Positions 23,505 through 31,280 of a stretch of 31,468 bases of DNA are shown here, piece after piece. The stretch comes from an uncultured Eubacteriales bacterium (GTDB taxonomy: Bacteria > Bacillota > Clostridia > Oscillospirales > Oscillospiraceae), in NCBI GenBank assembly GCA_902475435.1, contig CABRZL010000018.1, forward strand, positions 1-31,468, read 5' to 3'. The stretch's first letter is position 1, and every line of letters starts with the position of its first letter. The translations under genes and the position numbers were made by a program. A model generated the notes under the pieces. That model searched no databases, was not told the origin of the DNA, and saw only the letters and a list, made by a program, of their open reading frames with translations.

Positions 23505-25439
23505 TTATAGATTCACTGCGGCATAATAGCCCTCGCGTGTTGCCTGTTCTGCCGTTCTGGCCCGCACGCAGTCACCTACCTCCACACATTCGGGGATAGA
23601 CGTTAGCATAAAGCTGTCTGCCAGACTGCTCTTGCTGCGCATACCGGAGGCCAAAATAATTGTATCTCCAGAAACAATTTGATCTTTACCGTCGGCGTCT
23701 GTGTAAGTGACCTGGCCGGGAGCCACAGATTTACATTTTGCGCTTGTAAGCTCGGTAAACATCCCAGCCTTTGCCTGATCTCCCAAGAGTACCATAAGTT
23801 CTGTCCGGCAGGTGGGAGAGGCGTCAGGGGCAAGCTTATCCTGCATTTCCACAATAGATACGTGAATTCCCTGTTCGCATAGATGGAGGGCAGTTTCACA
23901 ACCTACTTGGCCGCCGCCGATGATCACGACAGACTTGCCCAAGGTATCTTCTTTTCCATAGACGGAAGTGGCCACAACGCCATTTTCAATGCCTGGCAGT
24001 GGCAGAATCAATGGTTCTGCGCCCACTGCAATAATCACAGCATCATATTTGCCGTCTATCATTTCCGGGGTTGCCTCTGTGTTTAACAACACACGAATGG
24101 CGTGTTTGTTTACCTGATAGGCGAGATAGTCCTTGTAAGCGCGCAACGGGTACTTAAACGATACAAAGTTTGAGAAACTCAGTGCGCCGCCTAATTTATC
24201 TGACTTTTCATATAGGGTTACGTCATGTCCGCGCTCTGCGGCTGTAATTGCCGCTTTCATGCCGGCAGGTCCGCCGCCGACCACTGCAACTTTCTTCAGC
24301 CGTTCCGGTTTGGAGGGGACAAGTTTGTCAATGGTTGCTTCCAGCCCTACCCTGGGGTTGACGGTGCAGCCGAACTGGTGACCATAGACCGCCGTATCAT
24401 GGCAGCGCATGCATTTGACGCAGGGGACTACGTCGTCTTCCTTCCCTGCAAGATCTTTTTTCATCATCTCTGGATCTGCAATAAAGGCTCGTGCAATTGC
24501 AACAAAATCGCATTTCCCCTCTGCAATTGCTTCTTCTGCCTCTTGTAGATTTCCAAAAGCCCCTACTGTGGTAATCGGGATGTGGAACCGGCCAGACTTT
24601 TTAAAGGTTTCCGCCAGCCATACATTGGGATGCGGCGGTAGATGAGAACATGGATGAGTCCAGGTCATCCAGCGGGGGGACACCATGCCGGCGGATACCT
24701 GTAAAATGTCAATTTTGTCTTGAATAATTTCTCCAATACGCATTCCCTCTTCCACATCGATTCCGCCGGGTTCAAATTCAGAACCCGACATACGGACTTC
24801 AATGGTGAGCTTTTTGCCTACCTTGGCTCGAATTGCATCCAGGATCTCACAGATATAACGGCAGCGATTTTCTGTATTTCCACCGTATTCATCGGTCCGA
24901 TGGTTTGTCAGGGGCGAAAGGAACTGTGCCAAGGGGACTGAGTGACCAAAGTGCAGCAGCACGCCGTCAAAGCCGCACTCTACCAGTGCTGCGCAGGCAT
25001 TGGCGATGTTGTTCTTTGTCTCTTCCATGACCTCTTTGGGACATTCTTTGCCGATGGGAGGAGAACCCATAATGCAGTTACCGTCGGAACAGGTATAAAT
25101 ACCGGGGAAAAATCCGATGAGTTCCATACCGGCTTGGGCTCCGTGAAAGTGGATGCGTTCAGCCAGATGAGCCAGTTTGTGTTTGTGGTTATGCTGCTGA
25201 GTATCCCAGTTTGTATGTTCTCCATCGTCTATCACGTCGCAGTACTTAACACCAGCGCAATAGACCATTGCTGCACCCGTTTTGGCCCGCTGTTCAAAGA
25301 AAGCAATGCTGTCTTCCGTAGGGTATAGCGTACCATCGTTCGCGGAATGGATGGTAGAGGGTGCAATTAAAATACGATTTTTAAATAGTTTTCCGTTTAC
25401 CCGCAATGGTTCCATGACATGGGGGTATCGTTTGTTCAT
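23505..25439 (-). CDS. FMN/4Fe-4S/FAD ene-reductase of the Old Yellow Enzyme family (second copy)
   Basis: This 644-residue paralogue of the product of 12406-14334 has the same three-part build. The FMN barrel starts YPHVMEPLRVNGKLFKNRI. The cluster cysteines lie in CVKCMRCHDTAVYGHQFGC (about residues 339-357). The FAD and NAD(P)H Rossmann motifs are VAVVGGGPAGMKAA and VVIIGGGQVGCETA. The active-site loop is HFGHSVPLAQFLSPLTNHR. Both His are kept, but the Tyr of canonical HGAHGYL is absent (Val-Pro). Related anaerobic enzymes reduce enoates, bile-acid or steroid enones. GAGAGGTG precedes the ATG. It is transcribed from a near-consensus promoter, divergent from the AraC-kinase fusion, and ends at a terminator. 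The substrate is unknown. Confidence 0.9.
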   Translation of the reverse strand: MNKRYPHVMEPLRVNGKLFKNRILIAPSTIHSANDGTLYPTEDSIAFFEQRAKTGAAMVYCAGVKYCDVIDDGEHTNWDTQQHNHKHKLAHLAERIHFHGAQAGMELIGFFPGIYTCSDGNCIMGSPPIGKECPKEVMEETKNNIANACAALVECGFDGVLLHFGHSVPLAQFLSPLTNHRTDEYGGNTENRCRYICEILDAIRAKVGKKLTIEVRMSGSEFEPGGIDVEEGMRIGEIIQDKIDILQVSAGMVSPRWMTWTHPCSHLPPHPNVWLAETFKKSGRFHIPITTVGAFGNLQEAEEAIAEGKCDFVAIARAFIADPEMMKKDLAGKEDDVVPCVKCMRCHDTAVYGHQFGCTVNPRVGLEATIDKLVPSKPERLKKVAVVGGGPAGMKAAITAAERGHDVTLYEKSDKLGGALSFSNFVSFKYPLRAYKDYLAYQVNKHAIRVLLNTEATPEMIDGKYDAVIIAVGAEPLILPLPGIENGVVATSVYGKEDTLGKSVVIIGGGQVGCETALHLCEQGIHVSIVEMQDKLAPDASPTCRTELMVLLGDQAKAGMFTELTSAKCKSVAPGQVTYTDADGKDQIVSGDTIILASGMRSKSSLADSFMLTSIPECVEVGDCVRARTAEQATREGYYAAVNL

Positions 25440-25461
25440 GGTAAATCACCTCTCATATACC

Positions 25462-25489
25462 ATTATATAAAACTGCCTGGCCATGTCAA
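25462..25489 (-). promoter_or_regulatory. Consensus promoter of the second OYE gene
   Basis: TTGACA and TATAAT both match perfectly, with a 16-bp spacer. The predicted start is about 25455, leaving a leader of only about 16 nt. Confidence 0.85.
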
Positions 25490-25536
25490 TGGAGCGCGCT
25501 AAAGTTTTTAAAGATCTTGGATGGGTATGTTGTGCT

Positions 25537-25553
25537 TTGCGGGAAAACCGCAA
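25537..25553. promoter_or_regulatory. Inverted repeat in the divergent promoter region, possible operator
   Basis: TTGCGG-GAAAA-CCGCAA lies between the promoters of the OYE gene and the AraC-kinase gene, about 28-48 bp from each -10/-35 element. It may be a regulator site; the AraC-type domain next door is the obvious candidate, although AraC proteins usually bind direct repeats. Confidence 0.35.
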
Positions 25554-25580
25554 TTCAGGAAATCTTTTTTTGCGCAGTTA

Positions 25581-25589
25581 TGCTATGAT
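25581..25589 (+). promoter_or_regulatory. Extended -10 promoter of the AraC-kinase gene
   Basis: TG-C-TATGAT is an extended -10. The -35 region is T-rich without a clear hexamer. The start would be near 25596, about 34 nt before the ATG. Confidence 0.5.
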
Positions 25590-25629
25590 TGTTTTGAGAA
25601 CACGGATTTACATGCAAAGAGGTGCAATT

Positions 25630-26928
25630 ATGCAGACCATAAATATTATTCAAAAAACTCTTGACTATATTGAGGATAACCTTACGGCAGAGTTAACGAT
25701 TCAGGATCTTGCTGCACAAGCCGGCTTTTCGCCTTTCTACTATGAGCGTATTTTCAAACAGTTGGTGGGAATCCCAGTGATGTCCTACCTTACGCGTCGG
25801 AGACTGTTACATGCAGCATGTGCTATATCCAAAGGTGCAAAAGTTATCAATACAGCGCTTCTTTACGGATTTGATACCAGCGCAGGATTTTATAAGGCTT
25901 TTGTCCGTGAATTTGGTTGTGCGCCGTCGTCATTTTCGGCTCGTCATACTGCCCCCATTCCCTATCCCATCAAATTACGACAGGAGGATCACATTATGAT
26001 AACCAAAAAAACTATTGAAAAATTACTCCCACAATGGAATATGACGGGTTGCTCTGTTACAGATTTTTATCATCCAGGAACTGATTCGCGAGCTGATAAT
26101 CTTTGGCAGGTAGGGGAAAACTTCCTTTTAAAAGTTACTGCCAACAAAGCCGGCCTTATTCAGCACAACAAAATCTCAAGAGCGCTGACCAATGCCGGTT
26201 TTCATGCTGCATTGCCGGTTCCGACTATTCGAGGTGAGGACTATCTAACGGAAGGACAGCTCTATTTTTGTATGACTAAGAAGTTGCCAGGAGACACAAT
26301 TGCTTCCCATACTCTCTATAGCAGTGGGGAAATTGCCTTCGAATTAGGCGTTGGAATTGGACGGTTGGATTCATTGCTTCAAATATATGGGGAGGAACTT
26401 GTTCTAAACGAACCTAATTTGCCTGAAATCCTTCAAACATATGCAATTCCGGCATCCAAATCTCTGCTGTCTCTGCCGGAGCAATTTTATGATAACCTTG
26501 TTTCTCAATTAGTGATATTGTATCCAAAGCTCCCGCGACAGTTGATTCACAGAGATCCGAACTCCGACAATATTTTATGGCAAGGCAAAACCGTAACTGG
26601 TTTTTTGGATTTTGAATTATCAGAAAAAAATATTCGTATTTTCGATCCATGCTATGCTGCTACTGCCGTCCTTTCAGATTCTTTCATGAATTCTGAATAT
26701 GACCGTGAAACTTGGCCCTCTTTGCTGCACAAAATCATTGCGGGATATGACAGTATAGTTGCGTTGTCCTTGGAAGAAAAACAAGCCATTCCCTATGTAA
26801 TCTTTGCAATTCAACTTATTTGCATTTCATTTTTCAGCCGTTTTGAAAAGCATAAACGCCTTGCAGATATCAATGCCGATATGTTGACGTGGTTGGTCAA
26901 AAATCAAGCACGGATTTCCATTATATAA
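25630..26928 (+). CDS. AraC-type DNA-binding domain fused to an aminoglycoside-phosphotransferase-like kinase
   Basis: This 432-residue protein has an AraC/XylS double helix-turn-helix at the N-terminus (about 1-110): LTIQDLAAQAGFSPFYYERIFKQLVG and TALLYGFDTSAGFYKAFVREFGCAPSSF. An APH/choline-kinase-like domain follows (about 123-432). Kinase marks are the invariant Lys in NFLLKVTA, the catalytic LIHRDPNSDNILW (Asp about 309, Asn 314) and metal-binding Asp in GFLDFELS (about 327). AGAGGTG precedes the ATG at 25630; a longer upstream frame has no homology. AGGAGG before an in-frame ATG at 25996 could yield the kinase alone (310 residues). It is divergent from the OYE gene, which it may regulate. 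A drug-resistance or metabolite kinase role cannot be told from sequence. Confidence 0.88.
   Translation: MQTINIIQKTLDYIEDNLTAELTIQDLAAQAGFSPFYYERIFKQLVGIPVMSYLTRRRLLHAACAISKGAKVINTALLYGFDTSAGFYKAFVREFGCAPSSFSARHTAPIPYPIKLRQEDHIMITKKTIEKLLPQWNMTGCSVTDFYHPGTDSRADNLWQVGENFLLKVTANKAGLIQHNKISRALTNAGFHAALPVPTIRGEDYLTEGQLYFCMTKKLPGDTIASHTLYSSGEIAFELGVGIGRLDSLLQIYGEELVLNEPNLPEILQTYAIPASKSLLSLPEQFYDNLVSQLVILYPKLPRQLIHRDPNSDNILWQGKTVTGFLDFELSEKNIRIFDPCYAATAVLSDSFMNSEYDRETWPSLLHKIIAGYDSIVALSLEEKQAIPYVIFAIQLICISFFSRFEKHKRLADINADMLTWLVKNQARISII
25982..25998 (+). promoter_or_regulatory. Internal ribosome binding site and start codon for the kinase domain
   Basis: AGGAGG (25982-25987), an 8-nt spacer and ATG (25996-25998) lie in frame at residue 123 of the fusion, at the domain boundary. 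It is as good as or better than the site for the full-length protein. Confidence 0.65.
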
Positions 26929-26950
26929 TGATAAGCGTTTCAACGAGGAT

Positions 26951-26983
26951 AAAAGGCTGTCGGAACATGTCCGACAGCCTTTT
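26951..26983. terminator. Bidirectional intrinsic terminator
   Basis: A 14-bp perfect stem (26951-26964 with 26970-26983), a 5-nt loop and A/T ends lie between the convergent AraC-kinase gene and hydF. Confidence 0.92.
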
Positions 26984-27055
26984 TCTGATAGTCCGATATG
27001 TTTTGTGTTATCTGCAACGCAAATATAGCGTTCAGCTTGATTTTCCTTTCAAAAG

Positions 27056-28270
27056 TCAAGCATTTTTCTCCAATAGGGCATGAATTGCCGGGAACGGCTC
27101 TAAAGAACGTTTTAAGATACCATTCACATACGCCAAAAGAACTCCATAATTTGTGATCGGAATGGACTGAAGCTGAGCACGGCGCAGACGATTTTTCATC
27201 TCCTTTTCATTGAGCATGCATCCACCGCAGTGGACAACCATGTGGTAGGGGGACAAATCTTCCGGGAACTCTACGCCGCTGGTAAAACAAAATTCTAACT
27301 TTTTCCCGGTAAATTGCTCCAGCCAACGTGGAATTTTTACTGTGCCAATGTCATCGCACTGCCGATGATGCGTGCAGCCCTCAGAGATTAAAACCTTATC
27401 GCCATCCTGTAGTGTATCCACAGCGCGAACGCCGGCCACTACCGTGGAGAGATCGCCTTTGTATCGAGCCATAAGAATGGAAAAAGAGGTCAGCAACACG
27501 TCATCCGGGGTTATCGCAGATACCTGAGCAAATACCTGAGAATCTGTAATGACCATTTTGGGCCTATGTCCTAATTGCTTTAAAGTATCCTGCAGTTCAC
27601 AGTCACGAACCACGACGGAAACTGCGCCGGCCTCCAAAACATCTCGAATGGTCTGTTGCTGGGGCAGGATCAGCCGACCTTTTGGAGCTGCTTTATCAAT
27701 GGGGACCACAAGGATTACAAAATCCATAGGGTCTAACAAGTCGCCTACAATGCGTAATTTCTCACTCTCTACAGGCTTTAATTCTGCAATGCGTTCTTTC
27801 AGCGCATAAATATTAGTCCCCTGTTCTGCGCTGACGTAAAGGATATGCGTATCCTCCGGCTGAGGGACTTGCGCTAAAAGATCAGCCTTGTTTCGCACCA
27901 AAATATAAGGAAGCCGACGGTCCTGAAATTCCTTTAAAAGTTGCTGTTCCCACTCGCCCAGGGGTTGTGTGCAGTCCGTTACGAGGATGGCAATATCTGT
28001 TTTACTCAATACTTGCAGAGATTTTTTGACACGCAGCGTGCCCAGTTCACCTTCGTCATCCAGCCCTGGGGTATCAATAATCATCACAGGGCCCAGTGGC
28101 AGAAGCTCCATGGCCTTGTATACGGGATCAGTTGTAGTGCCGGCTATATGAGAAACAATTGCCAGCTTTTGCCCGGTAATTGCATTGATAATGCTGGACT
28201 TTCCAGCGTTACGTCGGCCAAAAATACCAATGTGGATACGTTCAGCAGACGGGGTTGTATTAAGGCTCAT
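27056..28270 (-). CDS. hydF: [FeFe]-hydrogenase H-cluster maturation GTPase HydF
   Basis: This 404-residue scaffold GTPase assembles the 2Fe subcluster made by HydE and HydG and delivers it to the hydrogenase. The GTPase domain (about 1-170) has Walker A GRRNAGKSS, G2 AGTTTDPV, G3 DTPG and G4 NKADLL. The C-terminal domain carries the 4Fe-4S ligands: Cys of SEGCTHHRQ and the pair in VHCGGCML, matching the HydF pattern Cys-x(about 50)-His-Cys-x2-Cys. GGAGGTG precedes the ATG. hydE, hydG and hydA are not adjacent, so the other maturases must be elsewhere. A clear promoter lies at 28343-28371. It indicates H2 metabolism in a strict anaerobe. Confidence 0.95.
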   Translation of the reverse strand: MSLNTTPSAERIHIGIFGRRNAGKSSIINAITGQKLAIVSHIAGTTTDPVYKAMELLPLGPVMIIDTPGLDDEGELGTLRVKKSLQVLSKTDIAILVTDCTQPLGEWEQQLLKEFQDRRLPYILVRNKADLLAQVPQPEDTHILYVSAEQGTNIYALKERIAELKPVESEKLRIVGDLLDPMDFVILVVPIDKAAPKGRLILPQQQTIRDVLEAGAVSVVVRDCELQDTLKQLGHRPKMVITDSQVFAQVSAITPDDVLLTSFSILMARYKGDLSTVVAGVRAVDTLQDGDKVLISEGCTHHRQCDDIGTVKIPRWLEQFTGKKLEFCFTSGVEFPEDLSPYHMVVHCGGCMLNEKEMKNRLRRAQLQSIPITNYGVLLAYVNGILKRSLEPFPAIHALLEKNA

Positions 28271-28342
28271 GAAAATCCCACCTCCAAATTTTGCAATCCG
28301 AACCCTGTCGAAAAACAGGAGTATCAGACGTTTCTATTACAT

Positions 28343-28371
28343 ACTATAATCCGAATTATTTTTCCTGTCAA
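28343..28371 (-). promoter_or_regulatory. Promoter of hydF
   Basis: TTGACA and TATAGT (5 of 6) on the minus strand are separated by 17 bp. The leader is about 65 nt. Confidence 0.75.
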
Positions 28372-28408
28372 TGTCATAAAATCTAGAGCCTTTTCCTGTA
28401 TATCTCTC

Positions 28409-28437
28409 TGGACATTTATCGACAAGTATACTATAAT
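28409..28437 (+). promoter_or_regulatory. Promoter of the envelope O-acylation operon
   Basis: TGGACA (28409-28414), 17 bp and TATAAT (28432-28437). The predicted start is about 28444, with a leader of about 55 nt. Confidence 0.75.
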
Positions 28438-28498
28438 AACCTGTAGTTTTCACAGATTATTCATATTTCTCAGTGCCATATACCAAGGAGTTGGAACG

Positions 28499-29329
28499 AT
28501 GCTGCGCAAGAATTATATTTTCATCCTGGGCGGATCTTTGTTGGTCCTGATTTTAATCATTATACTGGCTGTTCGGCTGGGCAGCGGCGGAGATGAGAGT
28601 TCTAACGCTCAGCCCGATACTGCAGCGGGCATAGAGTATCTTCGGCAATTAGAGGCGCAGGATCCGGCAGAGGTGGATGAAGAATTAAAATATCTTCACC
28701 AGCAGCGGCTCATTGAGATGCGAGATGAACGCTTGCGGCAGCTGGAGTCCGGGGAGATATCTGTTTGGTCATTGTTTGAAGATTATGTGCTGTTGGGAGA
28801 TTCCCGTGCGGTAGGTTTCTATTATTTTGACTTTTTGCCGGAAAGCCGTGTCTTGGCTGAGTCTGGCGCCACAATTCGGAACCTGGAGGAACATATCCCC
28901 GATATTGTAAAGTTGAATCCTTCTATGCTCTTCCTCTGCTATGGGCTGAATGATGTGTCCATTGGTATCTGGTCTACGCCGGAAGAGTATGCAGAAGAAT
29001 ATGCAGATATTATCGCTGAAATTCGGAAAGAGCTTCCGGATGTTTCTATCTACATCAGTTCGATTCTGCCGGCCCGGGATCCTGCTTTTGAGCAGTCTTC
29101 CGCCTGGTATGACATTCCACAGTACAGCGCTGCAGTGGAGGCCATGTGTGAAGAAAATGGGTGTTATTATGTAGACAACGATGCATTGGCGGAGGAGTAT
29201 GCAGATCTGTGGGAAGTGGATGGGATTCATGTGCAGAAGGATTTTTATCCTCATTGGGCTGCCAACATGATTGCAGAGGTCTATAGCAGCCAGCTGGAAG
29301 AGGCAGATGCGGACAATCTGTCCGCGTAG
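28499..29329 (+). CDS. Membrane-anchored SGNH/GDSL hydrolase
   Basis: This 276-residue protein has an N-terminal membrane anchor (YIFILGGSLLVLILIIILAV) and an outside-facing domain. A charged helical stretch (about 40-85, probably coiled coil) precedes the SGNH hydrolase fold: LLGDSRAVGFY (block I, nucleophile Ser), YGLNDVS (block III) and DGIHVQKDF (block V, catalytic Asp-His). Such enzymes act as esterases or acyltransferases on carbohydrate O-acyl groups. Beside an MBOAT and a DHHW protein, the likely role is transferring or removing acetyl on a surface polysaccharide. AAGGAG precedes the ATG at 28499. An open frame reaching back to 27941 runs antisense through hydF and is not the start. 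First gene of the operon. Confidence 0.9.
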   Translation: MLRKNYIFILGGSLLVLILIIILAVRLGSGGDESSNAQPDTAAGIEYLRQLEAQDPAEVDEELKYLHQQRLIEMRDERLRQLESGEISVWSLFEDYVLLGDSRAVGFYYFDFLPESRVLAESGATIRNLEEHIPDIVKLNPSMLFLCYGLNDVSIGIWSTPEEYAEEYADIIAEIRKELPDVSIYISSILPARDPAFEQSSAWYDIPQYSAAVEAMCEENGCYYVDNDALAEEYADLWEVDGIHVQKDFYPHWAANMIAEVYSSQLEEADADNLSA

Positions 29330-29374
29330 AGCGAAACAGCTTCTTAAATCAGGCGAGAGTTGAGGTGCAGCATT

Positions 29375-29866
29375 ATGACTTGGACAAAGGTGAGAATTCC
29401 AATTTTAGAGATTGCAAAGTGGTTGGCTCTAGTTTTTGTGCTGTTATTTCTTTACTTGATTTCTGCGCAGGGACGAGAAAGCCAGACGGAGTTTTCCGTT
29501 ATGACAGAGGCTGTTACCAGTGCAGCGGATCTCTCATCCATGCAGCAGGCAGATGATCAAATGATAAAACGGCTTTATGGACTAGATCCTGATGAATATG
29601 AAGGTGTTCTTCTGTATTATCCCACGACCAATATGGGTGCAGAAGAGCTTCTTCTTGTAAAGTTATCTGACACAACGCAGCAGGAAACTGTACGGGCAGC
29701 AATGGATAACCGAATTGCATCTCAAAAAGCCAGCTTTGATGGATATGGTGTTGACCAATACGAAATGCTGGAACAAAGTGTAATAGAAGTTCGGGGCAAT
29801 TATATGCTTCTGATTGTGGCATCTGATACGGCCCCGGTTCGCCAGGCATTTCTAAACGCACTGTAA
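29375..29866 (+). CDS. DUF4358 domain protein, membrane-anchored
   Basis: This 163-residue protein has one N-terminal transmembrane segment (WLALVFVLLFLYLISA) and an exported domain of about 120 residues. Its tail, EELLLVKLSDTTQQETVRAAMDNRIASQKASFDGYG followed by EMLEQSVIEVRGNYMLLIVASD, is characteristic of DUF4358. Members in Clostridia are often next to MBOAT/SGNH genes, so a structural or chaperone role in O-acylation is inferred. GAGGTG precedes the ATG at 29375, 13 nt ahead of the acyltransferase gene once this one ends. Confidence 0.85.
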   Translation: MTWTKVRIPILEIAKWLALVFVLLFLYLISAQGRESQTEFSVMTEAVTSAADLSSMQQADDQMIKRLYGLDPDEYEGVLLYYPTTNMGAEELLLVKLSDTTQQETVRAAMDNRIASQKASFDGYGVDQYEMLEQSVIEVRGNYMLLIVASDTAPVRQAFLNAL

Positions 29867-29879
29867 GGAGGGAGTACTT

Positions 29880-31267
29880 ATGATTTTCAGCAGCATATTT
29901 TTTCTCTTCATATTTCTCCCTCTGAGCCTGATTCTCTATTACATAGTTCCCAAACGCTTTCGATCGATTCCGTTGGTGATTGTGAGTTTGCTGTTTTATG
30001 CCTGGGGCACACCGGAATATATTGTTTTGATGCTGTTCAGCGTCGTGTTTAACTATATTACGGGGCTTGAAATTTCCTACTTCCAGGAATCGGAACGCAC
30101 GGTTGCCGCCAGAGTAACTATGATTATTGCTGTGGTTGTCAATCTTTTGTTGCTGGGCTTCTTTAAATATTACGGCTTCTTGATCTCCAATATCAATGCG
30201 ATCACGGGATTGCATTTGTCCACACCGCAGTTAGCGCTTCCGTTGGGGATTTCGTTCTATACCTTTACCGTGTTGTCATATGTCTTTGACGTTTATCGCG
30301 GTAGAGCCTCGGTACAACAGTTTATGTAACTTTTTTCCCGAAACTGCTTTCGGGCCCCATTGTTCAGTATAAAGATATGGAGCAGCAGCTTTCTGATCGG
30401 CAGATGGTGCCTGCTAAATTTGGTGCCGGACTCAACATGTTTTTGGTCGGACTCTTTAAAAAAGTGTTGATCTCCGATAATTTGGGCACTGCTTTTTCCG
30501 CCATTTCCGGACTTTCCGCAATGAGTGCCGGAACAGCTTGGCTTGGTATGCTGCTTTATGGATTTCAGTTATATTTCGATTTTAGCAGCTACTCCGACAT
30601 GGCGATTGGACTTGCAAAGATGTTTGGGTTCGATTTTGCAAAGAACTTTGATTACCCGTATTTGTCCTCCAGCATTTCCGAATTCTGGCGTCGGTGGCAC
30701 ATTTCCCTGGGAGCCTGGTTTCGGGACTATGTATATATCCCGTTGGGTGGCAATCGCTGTTCCACGCCAAAAATTATTCGTAATCTTTTAGTGGTTTGGC
30801 TGCTGACCGGACTTTGGCATGGCGCAGCTTGGAACTTTATTGTATGGGGGCTCTATCACGGTGCATTTGTTCTGTTAGAGAAGTTTGTGTTGAAAGATCA
30901 TGTGAAAAAAATTCCGAAAGTCCTTCGAATTTTGGGAACCTCTTTTCTGGTGTTCTTTGGATGGGTCTTATTCTTCTCCCCTTCCCTGACCAGTGCGTTG
31001 CACTATTATGGGCAGATGTTCGGATTAGGGCACATGGGCTTTATAGACAGTACATGCAAATATTATTTCTCCAGCAATATTTTGCTTTTACTGATTGCAC
31101 TTGTTGGTTGCGGACCTATCGTCCAGAGACTTCACCAACGAATTGCCTATTGGAAAGGCGGCGTTGCTACTTATATTTCCATTGGCGCGTATGTATTATT
31201 GCTGGTTTTGACGATAGCCTACCTTATCAATTCTACGTATACCTCATTCCTGTATTTCCAGTTCTAA
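29880..31267 (+). pseudogene. MBOAT O-acyltransferase (DltB/AlgI family), split by a frameshift
   Basis: This polytopic membrane acyltransferase would move acyl groups across the membrane for attachment to an envelope polymer. The N-terminal part (29880-30329, 149 codons: YYIVPKRFRSIPLVIVSLLFYAWG to SYVFDVYRGRASVQQ) stops at a TAA at 30327. The family continues in the -1 frame as YVTFFPKLLSGPIVQYKDM from 30323 and runs to 31267, including FWRRWHISLGAWFRDYVYIPLGG and the catalytic-His region LTGLWHGAAWNFIVWGLYHG. About 6-8 family residues are missing around 30314-30323, consistent with a deletion of roughly 19 or 22 nt. A T6 run at 30331-30336 is downstream of the stop and cannot alone explain it. 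GGAGGG precedes the ATG. The annotated downstream start (30377) would be artificial. Error or true pseudogene is unresolved. Confidence 0.9.
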
Positions 31268-31280
31268 GGAGGCAAATGCT

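Noticed and set aside
27034..27061. Hairpin at the hydF stop codon as a terminator
   Set aside because: The stem has a bulge and no T run on the hydF strand; the terminator at 26951-26983 is a better stop.
27941..28498. N-terminal extension of the SGNH hydrolase frame back to 27941
   Set aside because: It runs antisense through hydF and both divergent promoters and shows no homology; the start with AAGGAG at 28499 fits.
30377..31267. Second half of the MBOAT gene as a separate gene starting at 30377
   Set aside because: It begins in the middle of a conserved segment (the FFPKLLSGPIV region lies just upstream in the same frame) and has no ribosome binding site.
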